NCBI RefSeq assembly: GCF_004151105.1
Contig: NZ_PHRF01000020.1
Span: forward strand, 90,412 to 154,411
Source of the DNA: Streptomyces sp. L-9-10
GTDB taxonomy: Bacteria > Actinomycetota > Actinomycetes > Streptomycetales > Streptomycetaceae
DNA length: 64,000 nt
Reading direction: 5' to 3'
This document shows, piece after piece, positions 47,644 through 57,764 of the stretch. The notes beneath the pieces were generated by a model. That model saw only the letters and a list, made by a program, of their open reading frames with translations, was not told where the DNA came from and searched no databases. Each line of letters begins with the position of its first letter. The stretch's first letter is position 1. The translations under genes and the position numbers were made by a program.

Positions 47644-48902
47644 GGAAGGACCTCCGGGGCAGGAATCACGGTCGGGGTATCCAGCTCGATGCTGGGGTCA
47701 GTGTCGTAGCGCCGGTCGACTTCGTCCGGGCCGGTGGGTGTGCGGTCCCGTCCGGCGCCCGCCTCGGGCAGCCTCAGGGTGAAGGTGGAGCCCTGGCCTT
47801 CGGAGCTCCATACGGTGACTTCCCCGCCGTGCGAGGCGGCCACGTGTTTGACGATGGCGAGGCCGAGCCCCGTACCGCCGGTGGCCCGGGAGCGGGCCGG
47901 GTCCACACGGTAGAAGCGTTCGAAGATCCGCTCGCGGTCCTTCTCCGAGATACCTATGCCCTGATCGGTCACGGCTATCTCGATGAGGTCCCCGCCGGTG
48001 GCGGAGACGCGGTGCGCGGCGATACCGACGCGCGTGCGGGCCGGGGAGTAGTTGACGGCGTTCTCGACGAGATTGCCGAGAGCGGCGGCGAGCTGGCCGC
48101 GGTTACCCCATACATACAGATCGGCCGTACCGCCCGAGGCCATGGTGATCTGCTTGGTGGACGCGGGCTGCCGGGACCGGTCGATGGCCTCGGCGACCAG
48201 TTCGTCCACCCGTACGGACTCCGAGTCATCCAGCGGGTCGTCGTTCTGCACCCGAGAGAGGTCGATGAGTTCCTGTACGAGATTGGTGAGCCGGGTCGCC
48301 TCGATCTGCATACGGCCGGCGAAGCGGGTGACCGCTTCAGGGTCGTCCGAGGCGTCCATCACGGCCTCGGAGAGCAGGGAGAGCGCACCGGTGGGAGTCT
48401 TGAGCTCGTGGCTGACATTCGCCACGAAGTCACGCCGTACCGCTTCGATACGGCGGGCTTCCGTGAGGTCCTCGACCAGAAGGAGGACGAGGCGGGAGCC
48501 GAGCGGGGCGACCCGGGCGGAGACGGCCAGGGCCTCTCCCCGGCCCGTACCGCGCCGGGGGAGATCCAGCTCCACCTGCCTTATCTCGCCGTCGCGCCGG
48601 GTGTCGCGCGCCATGTGCAGCATCGGCTCGACAGCGAGTTTGCCGCCCCTGACCAGTCCCAGCGCATACGCCGCGGAGCTGGCCTTGACCACGGAGTCGC
48701 TCTCGTCGAGAACGACAGCGGAGGAACGGAGCACGGACAGTACGGTGTCGACGCCCGGAGGCAGTACGGCATCCGTGTGCAGGGAGGTACGGGTGGGTCT
48801 TGCCTGGTCGCGTTCGCTCCAGCGAAACGCCAGCATGGCGATCACGCCGGTGCACACCCCGGCGATCGCGGCCAATGCGGCGACCGCCGCGTTCACGTCC
48901 AT
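47640..48902 (-). CDS. phoR: Phosphate sensor histidine kinase PhoR
   Basis: A 420-residue sensor kinase. One membrane helix at the N-terminus (AAVAALAAIAGVCTGVIAML) is followed by a PAS-like segment. The H-box is RRDFVANVSHELKTPTGAL, the N-box LGNLVENAVNYSPA, and the G-boxes DQGIGISEKDRERIFERF and GGTGLGLAIVKH. No large extracellular sensor exists, as in other PhoR proteins that sense through the transporter and PhoU. The ATG at 48902 is the natural start. It is divergent from phoU. Confidence 0.95.
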   Translation of the reverse strand: MDVNAAVAALAAIAGVCTGVIAMLAFRWSERDQARPTRTSLHTDAVLPPGVDTVLSVLRSSAVVLDESDSVVKASSAAYALGLVRGGKLAVEPMLHMARDTRRDGEIRQVELDLPRRGTGRGEALAVSARVAPLGSRLVLLLVEDLTEARRIEAVRRDFVANVSHELKTPTGALSLLSEAVMDASDDPEAVTRFAGRMQIEATRLTNLVQELIDLSRVQNDDPLDDSESVRVDELVAEAIDRSRQPASTKQITMASGGTADLYVWGNRGQLAAALGNLVENAVNYSPARTRVGIAAHRVSATGGDLIEIAVTDQGIGISEKDRERIFERFYRVDPARSRATGGTGLGLAIVKHVAASHGGEVTVWSSEGQGSTFTLRLPEAGAGRDRTPTGPDEVDRRYDTDPSIELDTPTVIPAPEVLP

Positions 48903-48976
48903 GTATCCCAGGTTATGCGCGGTCACGGACGCTCTCCCAGCCCTCAGAGTGTCTCCTGCGACACTCGTCGCCCAGA

Positions 48977-49009
48977 GTTCACCGAGGGGAAAGTACCGGT
49001 TCATTTGTG
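48977..49009. promoter_or_regulatory. PHO box between phoR and phoU
   Basis: Three 11-bp direct-repeat units in phase: GTTCACCGAGG (48977), GGAAAGTACCG (48988, degenerate) and GTTCATTTGTG (48999). The known PhoP unit is roughly GTTCAYYYRGG. The spot, 75-105 bp before phoR and 100-130 bp before phoU, fits control of both. Confidence 0.72.
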
Positions 49010-49108
49010 AGGGAGGAGCCGGACGCGTAGCGGCCGGAACGTGGGAGCGTGGGGGCACAGCCCCCGGCCTTCGGCCCCGGGCAGGAACGTGAAGAGAGGG
49101 ACAACCCC

Positions 49109-49789
49109 ATGCGGGACGCGTACCACGAGGAACTGGACTCGATAGGCGAGGATCTGGTCGAAATGGCCCGGCTGGTCGGTTCCGCCATCGGGCGGGCCAC
49201 CACGGCCATGCTGGACGCGGATCTCAAGCTCGCCGAGAGCGTGATCGCCGCCGACCAGCGGGTCGACGACCTCCAGCACGACCTGGAGGCCAGGGCCATC
49301 GCGCTGCTGGCACGGCAGCAGCCGGTCGCGACCGATCTGCGGATCGTGGTGACCTCGCTGCGGATGAGCGCCGACCTGGAGCGCTCCGGCGACCTGGCGC
49401 AGCATGTCGCCAAGCTGGCCAGGCTCCGCTTCCCGGTCTCGCCGGTGCCGCACGATCTGCACGCGACGATCCTGGAGATGGGTCAGCTGGCGCAGCGCCT
49501 GATGGCGAAGGCCGCCGAGGTGATCATCACCAAGGATGTCGAGCTGGCGCTCCAGCTGGAGCAGGACGACGACGAGATGGACCTGCTGCACCGCACGCTC
49601 TTCCAGCACCTGATGGACGACCGCTGGAAGCACGGCATCGAGACGGCGGTGGACGTGACGCTGCTGGGCCGCTACTACGAGCGGTTCGCGGACCACGCGG
49701 TCGCGGTCGCGAAGCGCGTCGTCTTCCTGGTGACGGGCGAGCACGCGGACGAGATCCAGCCGGTGGACACGCCGGTCGAAGGGGCGTAG
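49109..49789 (+). CDS. phoU: Phosphate signalling regulator PhoU
   Basis: A 226-residue PhoU protein of two three-helix bundles. The metal motifs are ERSGDLAQHVAKLARL and ERFADHAVAVAKRVVFL. PhoU dampens PhoR activity and tunes phosphate uptake. The ATG at 49109 gives the standard MRDAYHEELDSI. It is divergent from phoR and shares the PHO box. No phosphate transporter genes are adjacent. Confidence 0.95.
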   Translation: MRDAYHEELDSIGEDLVEMARLVGSAIGRATTAMLDADLKLAESVIAADQRVDDLQHDLEARAIALLARQQPVATDLRIVVTSLRMSADLERSGDLAQHVAKLARLRFPVSPVPHDLHATILEMGQLAQRLMAKAAEVIITKDVELALQLEQDDDEMDLLHRTLFQHLMDDRWKHGIETAVDVTLLGRYYERFADHAVAVAKRVVFLVTGEHADEIQPVDTPVEGA

Positions 49790-49985
49790 GGACGGCCGGC
49801 GGATCCTCCCGGGCGCGGGGAGAACGTGGAAACCGCGCCGGGAAGCGCTGAGTGGCGCGCGGGACAGCGGAACGGCGCGAAGGAGCGCGCGGCAGCGCCT
49901 GCGCACATGCGCCGTTGATGCGCCCGCCCCCCTGGGCATGCAATGGGCTCAGGCGCCATCCACGCACGCCTTCGAGGAGGATCCC

Positions 49986-50144
49986 ATGGCCGATTCCCCT
50001 ACTCACGTCCCCGGGCAGGAAGCCCCCGCGGCCCCTGTCCCCGTGACCCGTCTGCCCGTTCTCGGCGCATGCGGCTGCGGCTCGGGCTGCGGCTGCGGCT
50101 GCCAGTCGGGCGGCTCATGCCAGTGCGGCGGCGGCTGCGGCTGA
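49986..50144 (+). CDS. Small Cys/Gly-rich metallothionein-like peptide
   Basis: A 52-residue peptide. The first 27 residues are Pro/Ala-rich; the last 25 hold eight Cys among Gly, Ser and Gln, in ACGCGSGCGCGCQSGG and SCQCGGGCG. Several CxC and CxxxC spacings fit metal binding. Length and composition recall bacterial metallothioneins, but I know no exact family. A very strong ribosome site GAGGAGG lies 5 nt before the ATG at 49986, and a terminator follows, so it is a real, well-expressed unit. A role in phosphate or metal stress near phoU is only positional. Confidence 0.78.
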   Translation: MADSPTHVPGQEAPAAPVPVTRLPVLGACGCGSGCGCGCQSGGSCQCGGGCG

Positions 50145-50152
50145 CGCGAAGA

Positions 50153-50188
50153 GCCCCGTCCAGCAGTGCGTCACACTGCGGACGGGGC
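50153..50188. terminator. Terminator between the small peptide gene and gpmA
   Basis: Outer arms GCCCCGTCC/GGACGGGGC and inner CAGTG/CACTG form a near-complete hairpin followed by CCTTT. gpmA converges and ends at 50226. Confidence 0.8.
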
Positions 50189-50225
50189 CCTTTCGCGCGT
50201 CAGCGCGTCGGCGCGTACGTCGGGC

Positions 50226-50987
50226 CTACTTCTTCTTGCCCTGGTTCTTGACGGCCTCGATCGCGGCGGCCGCCGCGTCCGCGTCCAGGTACGTGCCGCC
50301 CGGCGTGACCGGGTGGAAGTCGGCGTCCAGTTCGTAGACGAGCGGGATACCGGTCGGGATGTTCAGGCCCGCGATGTCGGCGTCCGAGACCCCGTCCAGG
50401 TGCTTGACCAGCGCGCGCAGGCTGTTGCCGTGGGCGGCGATCAGGACCGTACGGCCGGTCAGCAGGTCGGGGACGATCGCGTCGTACCAGTACGGCAGCA
50501 TCCGCTCGACGACGTCCTTGAGGCACTCCGTGCGCGGACGCAGCTCGCTCGGGATCGTGGCGTAGCGCGGGTCGTCGCTCTGCGAGAACTCCGTGCCGTC
50601 CTCCAGGGCCGGCGGCGGGGTGTCGTACGAACGGCGCCACAGCATGAACTGCTCCTCGCCGAACTCGGCGAGCGTCTGGGCCTTGTCCTTGCCCTGGAGC
50701 GCACCGTAGTGGCGCTCGTTCAGCCGCCAGGAGCGCTGGACCGGGATCCAGTGGCGGTCCGCGGCCTCCAGCGCGAGCTGGGCGGTGCGGATGGCGCGCT
50801 TCTGGAGGGAGGTGTGCAGTACGTCCGGCAGCAGGCCGGCGTCCTTGAGCAGCTCACCGCCGCGGACCGCTTCCTTCTCGCCCTTGTCGGTGAGGTTGAC
50901 GTCCACCCAGCCGGTGAACAGGTTCTTGGCGTTCCACTCGCTCTCGCCATGGCGGAGGAGGATCAGCTTGTACGGTGCGTCGGCCAT
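50226..50987 (-). CDS. gpmA: 2,3-bisphosphoglycerate-dependent phosphoglycerate mutase
   Basis: A 253-residue glycolytic mutase. The phosphohistidine motif is [10 protein letters not shown], with [26 protein letters not shown] and the second catalytic His in [17 protein letters not shown]. The ATG at 50987 gives [14 protein letters not shown], the usual N-terminus. The C-terminus ends in KNQGKKK. It is divergent from an MFS gene across about 155 bp. Confidence 0.95.
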   Translation of the reverse strand: MADAPYKLILLRHGESEWNAKNLFTGWVDVNLTDKGEKEAVRGGELLKDAGLLPDVLHTSLQKRAIRTAQLALEAADRHWIPVQRSWRLNERHYGALQGKDKAQTLAEFGEEQFMLWRRSYDTPPPALEDGTEFSQSDDPRYATIPSELRPRTECLKDVVERMLPYWYDAIVPDLLTGRTVLIAAHGNSLRALVKHLDGVSDADIAGLNIPTGIPLVYELDADFHPVTPGGTYLDADAAAAAIEAVKNQGKKK

Positions 50988-51142
50988 GGGCCAAAGCCTA
51001 ATGGACCCACCGGACGGGCTTCGATTGACGTCTGCCGTCAATTGAGTAGCGGTCCTGGAGCCACGGTACGTAAGTTGCCCTTGGCCAGTCGGCCACTTAC
51101 CAGGCCGTCCGGCCGCTACCGCTGTTTCCGGGGGGATTCCGC

Positions 51143-52582
51143 ATGTCCGTCGCCACGTCGGCCGCCGCGTCGGCCGCCGGTCTGAGACGCGCCGTGAGGG
51201 AGAGCGTCTCGGGGCTGCCCCGGGAGTTCTGGTGGCTGTGGACCAGCACGCTGGTCAACCGGCTGGGCGCCTTCGTCGCCACGTTCATGGCGCTCTATCT
51301 CACCCTGGACCGGGGCTACTCCGCCTCGTACGCGGGTCTGGTGGCCTCGCTGCACGGGCTCGGCGGGGTCATCTCGTCCCTGGTCGCCGGGGTGATGACC
51401 GACCGGTTCGGCCGGCGGCCCACGCTGCTGATCGCGCAGTCGTCCACGGCCGCGTCCGTCGCGCTGCTCGGCTTCATGCGGGAGCCGGTCGCGATCGCGG
51501 CCGTGGCGTTTCTGGTCGGCATGGCCTCGAACGCGTCGCGCCCCGCCGTGCAGGCGATGATGGCGGACATCGTGAAGCCCGAGGACCGGGTGCGGGCGTT
51601 CTCCTTGAACTACTGGGCGATCAACCTGGGCTTCGCGATCTCGTCGGCGGGCGCCGGGTTCGTCGCGCAGTACAGCTATCTCGCGGGGTTCCTGGGCGAG
51701 GCCACGATGACCCTCGCCTGCGCCGTGCTCGTCTTCCTGAAACTGCCGGAGTCCCGACCGGAACGGGGGCCGGCCGGGGCTCCGGCGCGCGCCACCGCGG
51801 GAAAGAGCGCCGGACCGGGAGCCGGAACGGGAGCCGGAACAGGAACGGGAACGGCGCCCGAGGCCAGGATCGGGATGGGGACGGTCCTGCGGGACGGCCG
51901 CTTCATGAGTGTCGTCTCGCTGTCCTTCGTCGTGTCGCTGATCTTCCAGCAGGGTTTCGTCGGGCTGCCGGTGGCGATGGGGGCGGACGGGTTCACCAGC
52001 GCCGACTACGGCTTCGCCATCGCGGTCAACGGCGTCCTGATCGTGGTCATGCAGATCCCGGTCACGCGCTTCATCCAGCACCGCGACCCGCGCCGCCTGC
52101 TGATCGTCTCGTCGGTGCTCGCGGGGTACGGCTTCGGTCTGACGGCGTTCGCCGGGTCGATCGCCGTCTACGCGCTGACGGTCTGTGTGTGGAGCCTGGC
52201 CGAGATAGTCAACGCCCCCACCCAGACCGGGCTGGTGGTGCGGCTCTCGCCGGTCCATGGCAGGGGGCGCTATCAGGGCGTGTACACCATGTCCTGGTCG
52301 GTGGCGGCCCTGGTCGCCCCGCTGATGTCGGGTCTGGTGATCGACCGCTTCGGAGCGGCATGGCTCTGGGGTGCGTGCGCGGTGCTGGGGACGGTGGCCG
52401 GGGCGGGGTACTGGCTGCTGATGCGGGGCCTGGATCTGGAGGAGGGGACGGAAGGGTTCCCCGCGAAGAAGCCGGCGGAAGGGGTCCTCGCGAAGACACC
52501 GGCCGGGCCGTCGGCGGCGACCCCGGCGGCGCCGGCCGAAGCCCCGGTCAAGGCCGCCGCTCCGGAGGCGGGGACCGCGTGA
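51143..52582 (+). CDS. MFS transporter
   Basis: A 479-residue transporter with about 12 membrane helices. Family loop motifs are [14 protein letters not shown] and [19 protein letters not shown] Gly/Thr/Ala-rich loop (GAGTGAGTGTGT region) separates the two halves, and a 60-residue Ala/Pro/Lys tail follows the last helix. It resembles the MdtH/YceL or DHA1 drug-efflux group; the substrate is not visible. The start ATG at 51143 follows GGGGGGATTCC. The convergent lyase-like gene ends 13 bp away. Confidence 0.85.
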   Translation: MSVATSAAASAAGLRRAVRESVSGLPREFWWLWTSTLVNRLGAFVATFMALYLTLDRGYSASYAGLVASLHGLGGVISSLVAGVMTDRFGRRPTLLIAQSSTAASVALLGFMREPVAIAAVAFLVGMASNASRPAVQAMMADIVKPEDRVRAFSLNYWAINLGFAISSAGAGFVAQYSYLAGFLGEATMTLACAVLVFLKLPESRPERGPAGAPARATAGKSAGPGAGTGAGTGTGTAPEARIGMGTVLRDGRFMSVVSLSFVVSLIFQQGFVGLPVAMGADGFTSADYGFAIAVNGVLIVVMQIPVTRFIQHRDPRRLLIVSSVLAGYGFGLTAFAGSIAVYALTVCVWSLAEIVNAPTQTGLVVRLSPVHGRGRYQGVYTMSWSVAALVAPLMSGLVIDRFGAAWLWGACAVLGTVAGAGYWLLMRGLDLEEGTEGFPAKKPAEGVLAKTPAGPSAATPAAPAEAPVKAAAPEAGTA

Positions 52583-52594
52583 GGGAAGGCGGCG

Positions 52595-54289
52595 TCAGCG
52601 CAGCTCGCGCTGTGCCTCGTACAGATTGCGCGGCCGGATGTCCGCCGGGCTGCCGTACGCCTCCAGCCGCGTGTGCAACTCTCCCTGGAAGTCCGGCACA
52701 TCGATCTGGTCGAACTCCCGCACCTCACTGATCCCGGCCGTCACGCTGTACGGAGCGATCTCGTCGATCTTGATCAGCCCGGCGCGCTCGTTGGTGACGG
52801 TGACGTTCCAGTGCGCGAACCGCGCCCCGTACAGCGGCCCCGCGATCGCGTCGCCGCCGTGCCGGCCGTCGTTGCTGACCGTGATCTCGGTCCGTACGTT
52901 GGCGAAGGGCATCCCCCGGTGCGTGTCGAACGTGCCCATCTCCATGCGCCCGCGCGACCAGACGTTGTAGCTGGACAGCCCCTCGACGTTGATGCCGTGC
53001 AGCTGCGTGCCCGCCTGCGCCGGGACCGTACGCCGCTCGATCACGAAGTCCTCGATCAGATTGTCGTGCGAGCCCTCGCGGCAGTAGTAGGGGTGGTGCG
53101 AGCCGCGGCCCGCGACCCGGGTACGGCGCAGGGTGCAGGCGGAGGCGCCGATCAGGCCGAAGCCGTTGTCGACATGGCGTACGACGACATCCTCGGCCCA
53201 GCAGTCGTACGCGCACTGGAACGCGACCCCGTTGTAGCCCTTGTCGAGGAGGTGCGGGGACTGCGGGGTCTCGACGGCCTCCAGGGTCAGCCCCTCGACT
53301 CCGGATCCGGTCAGCGGGGTGACCGAGGTGGTGAACCTCGGGTGCCACTCGGGGCGTACGTCCAGCGGAAGCGGACGTTCCAGGGTGACCTCGCGACCGC
53401 GTACGGCGGTGATGCGCACGGGCCACTCGTACGGTACGTACGACGTCAGCTTGGTCATCGCGGCCCAGTCGTACGCCTCGGCGCCGGGGCCGCCGCCCGC
53501 CATGTGCTCCAGGAGGGTGTGGTCCGCGTCATCGGCGAGCTGGAGCAGGACGAACTGTCCGCGCCTGAGCCGCGAGGCGTCCCGGACGGTCACGGACCGG
53601 TCGCCCCGCTTGCCGCGGGCGACGGCGGTGAGGGTGCGCCACTCGTCGCGCGCGTTGCCGGTCCAGCCCTCGAAGGGCCAGTCGCGCGCCTTGATGGCGG
53701 TGGTGAGCGTGTCCCAGCGCTCCTGCGGGCAGAGCCAGATGAGGCCGCCGGCCCAGGACCAGCTGGATTTGTCGCCGCCGTAACGGCTGCCATAGGGGCC
53801 GATCACCTCGGTGAGGTTGCGGGTCGCGTACAGCTTCGTACGGTCGCTGCCCGCGCCGCGCAGGACGACACCGCTGTGCGCGATCCGGATCACGTCGTCG
53901 ATCCGGTAGGTGCCGGGCGGGATGGAGACCGTGCCCCCGCCACGCTCGGCGGCAGCGGCGAGGGCACGGTTGATGGCGGGGGCGTCGTCGACGGAGCCGT
54001 CACCCTTCGCGCCGTACGCGCGGACATCGGCCACGACCCGGTACCGCGGCAGGTCGCGCGCACCGGCGCCCCGGCCCGCGCGCCCCACGTACGGGATCTG
54101 CGGGTGGGTGTACGGCGACGTGGCGAACTCGCGCCAGAGCGCGGACGTCCTCGGCGGCCTGCGCTCACCGGCGGCGGCGGTTCCGGTGAGTCCTGTGGCC
54201 ATCGCTCCGGCCGTGGCGGCGACGGCGATCGCGGTGCCGAGCACCGTCCGTCTGCCGACGGCACGTTGACGTCGGGGCTCCGTCGACAT
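52595..54289 (-). CDS. Tat-exported pectate-lyase-like beta-helix protein
   Basis: A 564-residue secreted protein. The signal has a twin-arginine motif, GRRTVLG, then an Ala-rich core ending TAAAGE. The mature part opens with the pectate-lyase-3 module VADVRAYGAKGDGSVDDAPA and GGGTVSIPPGTYRIDDV, then a long right-handed parallel beta-helix with GVVLRGAGSDRTKLYA and VVVRHVDNGFGLIGASACTL. It probably acts on a polysaccharide. GAGGCGAG precedes the ATG at 54289. It is single, with no sugar transporter beside it. Confidence 0.84.
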   Translation of the reverse strand: MSTEPRRQRAVGRRTVLGTAIAVAATAGAMATGLTGTAAAGERRPPRTSALWREFATSPYTHPQIPYVGRAGRGAGARDLPRYRVVADVRAYGAKGDGSVDDAPAINRALAAAAERGGGTVSIPPGTYRIDDVIRIAHSGVVLRGAGSDRTKLYATRNLTEVIGPYGSRYGGDKSSWSWAGGLIWLCPQERWDTLTTAIKARDWPFEGWTGNARDEWRTLTAVARGKRGDRSVTVRDASRLRRGQFVLLQLADDADHTLLEHMAGGGPGAEAYDWAAMTKLTSYVPYEWPVRITAVRGREVTLERPLPLDVRPEWHPRFTTSVTPLTGSGVEGLTLEAVETPQSPHLLDKGYNGVAFQCAYDCWAEDVVVRHVDNGFGLIGASACTLRRTRVAGRGSHHPYYCREGSHDNLIEDFVIERRTVPAQAGTQLHGINVEGLSSYNVWSRGRMEMGTFDTHRGMPFANVRTEITVSNDGRHGGDAIAGPLYGARFAHWNVTVTNERAGLIKIDEIAPYSVTAGISEVREFDQIDVPDFQGELHTRLEAYGSPADIRPRNLYEAQRELR

Positions 54290-54496
54290 GGTCTCGCCTC
54301 CATGTATATGAACGATGTTCAGGTGTGCGTCTGGAGGTGAGCATGCCATGGCCGTGAGCGCCCGGGAAGATGTCGAACGCGGAGTCGTTCAGCGGAATTT
54401 CAGGCCGGACGGACAGGCGGGCCGGATCACGTCAAGTGAGCTGAAGTGAGCTCAAGTCAGGGCGGGCCGGGACAGGTCGGGGCAGGTCAGGTCAGG

Positions 54497-55036
54497 TCAG
54501 GCGGAAGGACCGGACGGGGCCCGGGTCAGATGGGCGAACGCGTCCAGGTTCCGGGTGGACTCCCCCCGGGACACCCGCCACGCGTACTCCTTGCGGATCG
54601 CACTCGCGAACCCCAGCTCCAGCAGGGTGTTGAAGGAACCGTCCGCCGCTTCGAGCACCGAGCCGAGCAACCGGTCGATCTCGTCCTCGGTGACGGACGC
54701 CAGCGGGAGTTTGCCCGTCAGATAGATGTCCCCGAGCCCGTCGACCGCGTAACTCACCCCGTACAGCCTGAGGTTGCGCTCCAGCAGCCAGCGGTGGACA
54801 CCCTCGGCGTTCTCGTCGGGGTGCCGGATGACAAAGGCGTTGAGGGACAGCGCGTGCCGGCCGACGCGCAGGGAGCAGGTCGTGGACAGCTTGCGGGTGC
54901 CGGGGAGGGTGATGACGTACGACCCGGGCTCCGGGCTCTCCCACCCCAGCCCGGCGTCCTTCAGCGTCCGCTCGATGACCCGCGCGGCGCTCGCCGCCTG
55001 CGAGGAGTCCCGGGAGGTCTGCTGTCCGTCGGCCAT
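54497..55036 (-). CDS. YbjN-domain protein
   Basis: A 179-residue acidic soluble protein with the YbjN / type III chaperone-like fold: a first helix AARVIERTLKDAGLGWESPE, strands in TTCSLRVGRHALSLNAFVIR, then HRWLLERNLRLYGVSYAVDG and a long helical end. Its role in actinobacteria is unknown. It lies just downstream of mshA on the same strand in a stable position in streptomycetes. Confidence 0.82.
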   Translation of the reverse strand: MADGQQTSRDSSQAASAARVIERTLKDAGLGWESPEPGSYVITLPGTRKLSTTCSLRVGRHALSLNAFVIRHPDENAEGVHRWLLERNLRLYGVSYAVDGLGDIYLTGKLPLASVTEDEIDRLLGSVLEAADGSFNTLLELGFASAIRKEYAWRVSRGESTRNLDAFAHLTRAPSGPSA

Positions 55037-55144
55037 GGAGCGAGCGTACGTCAGCGGGTGTCGGCGCGTGGGCCGGGCGACGACGGCGGAGGGCGACGGC
55101 GGCGGTGCGGTACCCGCGTGTGCGTACGTACCTCAGCCCGTGCG

Positions 55145-55191
55145 CGTACGTCAGTACGTCAGTACGTCATCAGTACGTCATCAGTACGTCA
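55145..55191. repeat. Short CAGTACGTCAT tandem repeat after mshA
   Basis: Three or four copies of an 11-bp CAGTACGTCAT unit (one shortened to 8 bp) run up to and over the mshA stop codon (55189-55191). Confidence 0.75.
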
Positions 55192-56532
55192 GCCGTGATG
55201 CGCGCGGGCGCGCCGCCGGTGGTCATGCACCGCGGCCGTGTAGACGTCCGCCGTCGCCGACGCCGCCGTGTCCCAGCCGAAGGACTGGGCGTGGCGCGAG
55301 GCCGCCGCGCCCATCCGGTCCACCAGCTCCGGGTGGTCGAGGAACTCGCGCAGCGCCCGCGCGTAGGCCGCCGGCTCGTGGCCCCTGACCAGGAAGCCGG
55401 TCGACCCGTCCCGTACCGCCACCGGCAGCCCGCCCACGGCCGCGGCCACCACCGGGGTGCCCGCCGCCTGGGCCTCTATGGCGACCAGGCCGAAGGACTC
55501 GCTGTACGAGGGCATGACCAGCACGGACGCGGCCCGGAACCAGTCCGCCAGCCGGGCCTGGCCCACCGGCGGCCGGAACCGTACGACATCGGCGATCCCG
55601 AGCCGCGCGGCGAGCTTCTGGAGCCCTTCCGGCTTGGCCAGACCGCTGCCGCTCGGACCGCCGACGACCGGCACGACCAGCTTGCGGCGCAGCGAGGGGT
55701 CCTGTTCCAGGAGCACGGCCACGGCGCGCAGCAGCACGTCGGGGGCCTTCAGCGGCTGGATACGGCCCGCGAAGACCGGGATGAAGGCGTCCTGTGGAAG
55801 CCCCAGCCGGGCGCGCGCGGCGGCGCGGCCGTCGGCCGGACAGAAACACTCCAGGTTCACCCCGGGGTGGACGACGGCGGCCTTGGCCGGGTCCGCGTCG
55901 TAGAAGCGGACCAGCTCCGCGGCCTCCTCGTCCGTATTGGCGATCAGCCGGTCGGCGGCGCGCACGATCTGGGTCTCGCCGATGACCCGGGCCGCGGGTT
56001 CGGGCCGGTCGCCCTCCGCGAGCGCGGCGTTCTTGACCTTCGCCATGGTGTGCATGGCGTGGACGAGCGGGACGCCCCACCGCTCGGAGGCGAGCCAGCC
56101 GACATGGCCGGAGAGCCAGTAGTGGGAGTGGACCAGGTCGTAGTAGCCGGGGCGCTGGCCGGCCCACGCCTGCATCACCCCGTGGGTGAAGGCGCAGAGC
56201 TGCGCGGGCAGCTCCTCCTTGGCCAGGCCCTCGTAGGGGCCCGCGTCCACGTGCCGGACGAGCACGCCGGGGGCCAGCTCGACCGTGGGGTCCAGGCCGC
56301 CGGTCGTGGCGCGCGTGAAGATCTCCACCTCTATGTCGACGGCCGCCAGCCGCTTCGCCAGCTCGACGATGTAGACGTTCATGCCGCCCGCGTCGCCCGT
56401 CCCCGGCTGGTGCAGCGGGGAGGTGTGGACGCTGAGCATGGCGATCCGGCGCGGTCTGCGGGGCTGGCCGGGGAGCCTGAGACGGGGTGGTCCCACGAAC
56501 GTGCCTGCGATACGGGACACGTACTGGCTCAC
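55189..56532 (-). CDS. mshA: D-inositol-3-phosphate glycosyltransferase MshA (mycothiol synthesis)
   Basis: A 447-residue GT4 enzyme that joins UDP-GlcNAc to inositol-3-phosphate, the first step of mycothiol synthesis. It has [20 protein letters not shown] with the [14 protein letters not shown] phosphate loop, [32 protein letters not shown], and the C-terminal [20 protein letters not shown] nucleotide-sugar site. I chose the GTG at 56532 (GGAGAGGA 10 nt upstream) as the frame stays open upstream. Mycothiol confirms an actinobacterial host. Confidence 0.95.
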   Translation of the reverse strand: MSQYVSRIAGTFVGPPRLRLPGQPRRPRRIAMLSVHTSPLHQPGTGDAGGMNVYIVELAKRLAAVDIEVEIFTRATTGGLDPTVELAPGVLVRHVDAGPYEGLAKEELPAQLCAFTHGVMQAWAGQRPGYYDLVHSHYWLSGHVGWLASERWGVPLVHAMHTMAKVKNAALAEGDRPEPAARVIGETQIVRAADRLIANTDEEAAELVRFYDADPAKAAVVHPGVNLECFCPADGRAAARARLGLPQDAFIPVFAGRIQPLKAPDVLLRAVAVLLEQDPSLRRKLVVPVVGGPSGSGLAKPEGLQKLAARLGIADVVRFRPPVGQARLADWFRAASVLVMPSYSESFGLVAIEAQAAGTPVVAAAVGGLPVAVRDGSTGFLVRGHEPAAYARALREFLDHPELVDRMGAAASRHAQSFGWDTAASATADVYTAAVHDHRRRARAHHG

Positions 56533-56765
56533 GTCTACGGTCCTCTCCCGCGGAGATCGGAGCATGGCAGAGAGGAGGGTCGGTACTCCCTCCGAAGGCG
56601 GACAACAGCGGAATCCCCTCCCGCATTTCCGTTTTGCCAAATCATTACCGGCGAACGCTCAACCGTCCGCCCTCCCCCACAGGGCCCACCCAGCCGCTCG
56701 CCCGGCCCGTGCTCCCCCCACCGGGCCCGTCCGTACCGCCGCCCGGTGTCGTTACGCTCGTTCCC

Positions 56766-57584
56766 ATGGCGCCCGCGACCTCCCGTTCCCCCCGCCCGGT
56801 GGGCACGGTGACCCGTGGCACCACCCACCAGAACCGGCTGCGCCGCATGGACCGCTGGATCACCGCCACGCACGGCCCCGCGCTGCGCCGCTCGGCGGAC
56901 CCGGTCGTGGTGGATCTGGGATACGGCGCCGCCCCCTGGACGGCGGTCGAGCTGCTGCGGCGGCTGCGTACGGCGGAGCCGCGTACCGAGGTCGTCGGTG
57001 TCGAGATCGATCCGGCCCGGGTCGCCGCCGCGCTCCCGTACGAGCGGGACGGGCTCCGGTTCCGGCACGGCGGCTTCGAGGTCCCGCTCCCCGGGGGCGT
57101 ACGGCCGGTGCTCATCCGCGCGGCCAATGTGCTGCGGCAGTACGAGGAGGACGAGGTCGCCGCGGTCTGGGCGCGGCTGTGCGCCCGGCTCGCGCCCGGC
57201 GGCCTGCTGGTCGAGGGGACGTGCGACGAGATCGGCCGGCGGCATGTGTGGGTCGCGCTAGGACCGGAGGGACCGCGGACGGTCACGTTCGCCACCCGGC
57301 TCGGTTCGCTGGACCGGCCCTCCGATCTGGCCGAGCGGCTGCCGAAGGCGCTGATCCACCGCAATGTGCCGGGCGAGCCCGTCCACGCGTTCCTGCGCGA
57401 TTTCGACCGGGCGTGGGCCGCGGCGGCTCCGTACGCCTCGCTGGGCGCGCGCCAGCGGTGGATCAGGGCCGTACGGGACCTGGCGGCCGACTGGCCGCTC
57501 GCGGACGATCCGCGCAGGCGGCGGCAGGGCGAGGTGACGGTGAACTGGTCGGCGCTCGCGCCCGGTTCGGGCAGCGGAGGCTGA
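56766..57584 (+). CDS. Class I SAM-dependent methyltransferase
   Basis: A 272-residue methyltransferase-fold protein. The SAM-binding motif I is VVVDLGYGAAPWTAVELL, motif II VVGVEIDPARVAAA, and the following strand VLIRAANVLRQY with LAPGGLLVEGTCDEIGRRHV. Substrate unknown. The first 20 residues look disordered and basic. The ATG at 56766 is used. Divergent from mshA with a 233-bp gap. Confidence 0.82.
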   Translation: MAPATSRSPRPVGTVTRGTTHQNRLRRMDRWITATHGPALRRSADPVVVDLGYGAAPWTAVELLRRLRTAEPRTEVVGVEIDPARVAAALPYERDGLRFRHGGFEVPLPGGVRPVLIRAANVLRQYEEDEVAAVWARLCARLAPGGLLVEGTCDEIGRRHVWVALGPEGPRTVTFATRLGSLDRPSDLAERLPKALIHRNVPGEPVHAFLRDFDRAWAAAAPYASLGARQRWIRAVRDLAADWPLADDPRRRRQGEVTVNWSALAPGSGSGG

Positions 57585-57764
57585 CCGGGGAACGCGGGTG
57601 GCCGCCCGTTCGTCCTCACAGGGGCGGGTGCTTCCTGTGAGATGCCGGGTCCCTCTGTCCCTTTGACCGAGGGCATGACACGATCGCGGCGTCGGATGCG
57701 ATTGCTGACGATAGGTCAGTTTCGTTCGTGCCATGTGGTGGTGTTGGCCCGGAGGGGGAGCTTG

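Noticed and set aside
49986..50144. Cys-rich peptide near phoU as part of the 27-32 kb peptide system
   Set aside because: It shares only Cys content. There is no similar leader, no Trp or Tyr, and no maturation genes nearby.
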